5,483 bases of DNA from Gaiella sp051003695 (GTDB lineage: Bacteria; Actinomycetota; Thermoleophilia; Gaiellales; Gaiellaceae). The position numbers and the translations under genes are program-made. Positions 3,087 through 5,483 of this stretch are shown piece by piece (the first letter of the stretch is position 1; each line of letters begins with the position of its first letter). The notes under the pieces were generated by a model. It saw only the letters and a list, made by a program, of their open reading frames with translations. It had not been told where the DNA came from and made no database searches. The DNA is taken from positions 1 to 5,483 of the forward strand of contig JBPCLB010000031.1 of assembly GCA_051003695.1 (NCBI GenBank), read 5' to 3'.

Positions 3087-5483
3087 CCCGCGCCCCTGGG
3101 TACGCACTCGCGATTGCACCCACTGACGTCGATCTGGAGCGGTTCAGGGTGCTCCACGGTCAGGGTCTCGCGCTGCTCGAGGCCGGCGACGCACGCGCGG
3201 CTGCGGAGCGTCTGGAGACAGCGCTCGGACTCTGGCGCGGCCCTTCGCTCGCCGATCTCGCCGACGAGGTGTTCGCAGGGGTGCCGGCCAGATCCCACGA
3301 GAAGCAGCGGCTGGACGCGCTCGAGTCGCGGCTCGACGCGCACCTCGCGCTCGGGCGGCACGCCGAGCTCGTCGGGGAGTTGCGAGGGCTCGTGCGGGAG
3401 CACCCGTTCCGCGAGCGAGCACGCGCGCAGCTGATGCTCGCGCTCTATCGCTCGGGGCGACAGGCGGAAGCCCTCGACGAGTACACCGTCGCTCGTCGGA
3501 GCTTCGTCGACGAGCTCGGGCTCGAGCCCGAGCCCGAGCTCCAGCGGCTCCAGCAGGCGATCCTGGCCCAGGAGCCGGGGCTCGAGCTGGCTCGGACGCC
3601 GTCGAGGGCGGCGCACCGGACGTCTTCGCGCCGCCGCCTTCTCGTCCCACTCGTCGCGGCTGCCGCGATCCTCGCCGCTGGTGCGGTCGCGACCGTTGCG
3701 CTTCTCCGGCCGAGCGCCGAGCCCGAGGCGGCTTCACTGAGAGGAGGGCATGCCGCCGCCGTCGACCTCGACACGGGGGAGCTCGTCCGCCGCATTCCGG
3801 CCGGAAGGACACCCGCCGCGATCGGAGTCGGTAACGGCGTCGTGTGGCTCGTCGATGCCGACGCCCGCACCATCCTCCGCGTCGACACCGTCTCACGGGT
3901 CGTCGAGAGCCTCGCGACCGGCGCGACGCCGACCGATCTCGCGGTCGCCGGCGACGCCCTGTGGGTCGCCAACGGCCGCCCGCTCGCGACCTCCCAGTTC
4001 GTCGGACCCGTCGCGACCGCGGTCGCCCGGGTCGACGCGGCGACGAGGACGGAACGAGCCCAGATCGAGCTGCCGCGGGCGGGTGCAGCGGTCTCGAACC
4101 TCGTCGAGAACCATCTCGCCGTGAGCGACGCCGCGGTCTGGGCGGTGACGCCTGACTTCGCGGTCGTCCGGATCGACAGGGTGAGCGGCACGATCACCGC
4201 CACGACGCGCGCCGTTCGGGCGGCGGCCGTCGCGGTCGGCCCCGCGGGAGTCTGGGTGCTGGGTGTGGACGGTGAGGTGGCGCGGCTCGACGAGCGGACG
4301 GCCAGAACGCTCAGCACGGTCAGGCTTCCGGCTCCATCGGTCGCGGGGATCGCGGTCGGGCACGATGCCGCGTGGGTGACCTCGCCCGCGGACGGGAGTC
4401 TGTGGCGAATCGGCGGCGGCAGGATCCCGTCCCTCGGGACGATCGAGCTCGCGCCGGGGGTCACCGACGTCGCCGCGGACGCGAGTCGCGTCGCGATCGT
4501 GAATCCGTCCGCCGGGACGCTCACTCACGTCGATCCAGAGACCGCAACCGTGGTTCGCACGATCTCGTTCGATGGAATCCCTCGGGCGGTCGCTCTCGAC
4601 GACGGGACGGCGTGGGTTGCGGTCGTGCCGGGCCCGGAGGCGAGCGCGATCGGAGCGGTCGACGGTGTGCGGACGTTTGCGACGGACATCTGTGAGCCCG
4701 TCTCGGCGGGGGCCGGTGGACGAGCTGACGTCCTCATTACGTCCGATCTGCCCCTGCAGGGCGGTGTCCGCGTGACGACGGGCCAGATGGCCCAGGCGAT
4801 CGCCTTCGTGCTCCGCGAGCGGGGCTATCGAGCCGGCCGCTTCCGGGTCGCCTACCAATCTTGTGACGACTCGGTCGCCCGCACGGGCCTCTTCGACGAG
4901 GCGAAGTGCGAGGCGAACGCACGCGCGTACGCCGCCAATCCGGACGTCGTAGGCGTGATCGGCACGCTCAACTCCCCGTGCGCCGTCGCCGCGCTGCCCG
5001 TGCTGAACCGGGCGCCCGCAGGTCCGCTCGCCCTGGTCTCGCCGTTCAACTCGTTTGTCGGGCTGACCCGATCCGGCCCCGGCGTCGATCCGAGGCTGCC
5101 GGCGGCGCTCTACCCGACCGGGAGGCGCAACTACGTCCGCGTCTACCCGACCGACGACCTCCAGGGCGCTGCCCTGGCGCTCGTTGCCCGAGCTCAGGGC
5201 GCACGGCGCGTGTACGTCCTCGACGACGGCGAGCCGGGGTACGGCACGCTGCTGGCAACGGGGTTCGAGACCGCGGCGCGGCGGCTCGGGCTGAAGATCG
5301 TCGGCCGCTCCACGTGGGATCCCCGCGCGGTGGGACAGAGGCAACTCGCCGAGCAGGTCGCCCGGGCGCGCCCGGATTCTGTCTTCGTCGGCGGTCTCCT
5401 CGACACCAGCGCCACAAGGGTCGTGAAGGGCCTCCGCGCCCCGCTTCGTCGCACCGTTTCGCTCCTTGGGCCCCGTCTCTTCT
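3077..5483 (+). CDS. BTAD regulator with membrane helix, beta-propeller and periplasmic-binding domain (3' end outside window)
   Basis: Open from GTG 3077 to the window edge (802 codons, no stop). Numbering below assumes the frameshift is repaired and translation begins at 2835. Residues 82-95 complete the winged-helix hairpin. Residues 98-250 form the BTAD domain, a TPR-like helical array of AfsR-type regulators (VDLERF, AAERLETALGLWRGPSLADLADE, LMLALYRSGRQAEALDEY, DELGLEPEPELQRLQQAIL). RRR then leads into one hydrophobic helix (269-291, LLVPLVAAAAILAAGAVATVALL), with positive charges placing the N-terminus inside. Residues 305-605 hold seven repeats built around VWLVD, LWVAN, VWAVT, VWVLG, AWVTS, VAIVN and AWVAV, each followed by a segment like RVD..T, consistent with a seven-bladed YVTN-like propeller. 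From residue 633 on comes a type I periplasmic-binding domain of the branched-chain amino acid/amide kind (VLITSDLPLQGG, VGVIGTLNSPC, YPTGRRNYVRVYPTDDLQGAA, VYVLDDGEPGYG, SVFVGGLLD). Cys620, 677, 692 and 716 lie outside and could form disulfides. Likely a membrane-anchored one-component regulator sensing a solute. Confidence 0.85.
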   Translation, partial: MLVTRAPGYALAIAPTDVDLERFRVLHGQGLALLEAGDARAAAERLETALGLWRGPSLADLADEVFAGVPARSHEKQRLDALESRLDAHLALGRHAELVGELRGLVREHPFRERARAQLMLALYRSGRQAEALDEYTVARRSFVDELGLEPEPELQRLQQAILAQEPGLELARTPSRAAHRTSSRRRLLVPLVAAAAILAAGAVATVALLRPSAEPEAASLRGGHAAAVDLDTGELVRRIPAGRTPAAIGVGNGVVWLVDADARTILRVDTVSRVVESLATGATPTDLAVAGDALWVANGRPLATSQFVGPVATAVARVDAATRTERAQIELPRAGAAVSNLVENHLAVSDAAVWAVTPDFAVVRIDRVSGTITATTRAVRAAAVAVGPAGVWVLGVDGEVARLDERTARTLSTVRLPAPSVAGIAVGHDAAWVTSPADGSLWRIGGGRIPSLGTIELAPGVTDVAADASRVAIVNPSAGTLTHVDPETATVVRTISFDGIPRAVALDDGTAWVAVVPGPEASAIGAVDGVRTFATDICEPVSAGAGGRADVLITSDLPLQGGVRVTTGQMAQAIAFVLRERGYRAGRFRVAYQSCDDSVARTGLFDEAKCEANARAYAANPDVVGVIGTLNSPCAVAALPVLNRAPAGPLALVSPFNSFVGLTRSGPGVDPRLPAALYPTGRRNYVRVYPTDDLQGAALALVARAQGARRVYVLDDGEPGYGTLLATGFETAARRLGLKIVGRSTWDPRAVGQRQLAEQVARARPDSVFVGGLLDTSATRVVKGLRAPLRRTVSLLGPRLF

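Noticed and set aside
3060..3090. Programmed -1 ribosomal frameshift to join the two halves of the regulator
   Set aside because: No slippery heptamer of the X XXY YYZ kind occurs near the junction and no clear downstream stimulatory hairpin is evident. A simple one-base loss explains it better.
3445..4524. 359-codon open frame on the minus strand
   Set aside because: It is antisense to the BTAD, membrane and propeller segments, with a Ser/Ala/Thr/Arg-rich composition and no recognisable motif.
3893..5344. 483-codon open frame on the minus strand
   Set aside because: It lies antisense to the conserved propeller and binding-protein coding frame. Its translation is Arg/Pro/Gly-rich without domains, a usual shadow of high-GC coding sequence.
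1..5483. CRISPR array, tRNA or rRNA genes, insertion sequence or attachment site
   Set aside because: No regularly spaced long repeats, tRNA cloverleaf, transposase or terminal inverted repeats were found on reading both strands by eye.

Overview
The window is high-GC DNA with strong GGAGG-type ribosome sites on several genes. It carries a BTAD-type regulator fused to a membrane segment, a beta-propeller and a periplasmic-binding domain. This combination points to an actinobacterium, most likely the Thermoleophilia (Gaiellales/Solirubrobacterales). The lineage is inferred from gene architecture, not from a marker gene.

Layout. (1) 1-1004, minus strand: a DusB-type tRNA-dihydrouridine synthase, cut off by the left window edge. 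An alternative in-frame GTG start lies at 1049. (2) 1050-1157: divergent intergenic region with a candidate greA promoter and an SD that fits a CTG start better than the usual GTG. (3) 1158-1625, plus strand: transcript cleavage factor GreA. (4) 1626-1724: convergent intergenic gap with a 14-bp GC-rich hairpin. (5) 2715 down to 1725, minus strand: a two-gene, translationally coupled pair. The first encodes a lipoprotein and the second a small secreted protein; neither has a known function. (6) 2716-2834: divergent regulatory region. Three TGACAG/TGTCAG direct repeats at exact 11-bp spacing lie just upstream of a TAGGTT -10 box, the layout of a SARP/BTAD activator operator. (7) 2835-5483, plus strand: a very large regulator gene, unfinished at the right edge and interrupted by an apparent single-base deletion near 3075.

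How it fits together. GreA and Dus are housekeeping genes (transcription elongation, tRNA modification). The accessory unit is the right half. If the frameshift is repaired, one polypeptide of more than 880 residues would have a cytoplasmic winged helix and BTAD domain, one membrane-spanning helix, an outside seven-repeat propeller and an outside amino-acid/amide-type (type I) periplasmic-binding domain. That is a one-component, membrane-anchored transcription factor with its own solute sensor. It would probably act on the operator array beside its own start and perhaps on the divergent lipoprotein/secreted-protein pair. The function is inferred; the domains are read from the translated sequence. 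Whether the frameshift is a real mutation, a true gene split or a sequencing/assembly error cannot be decided here.
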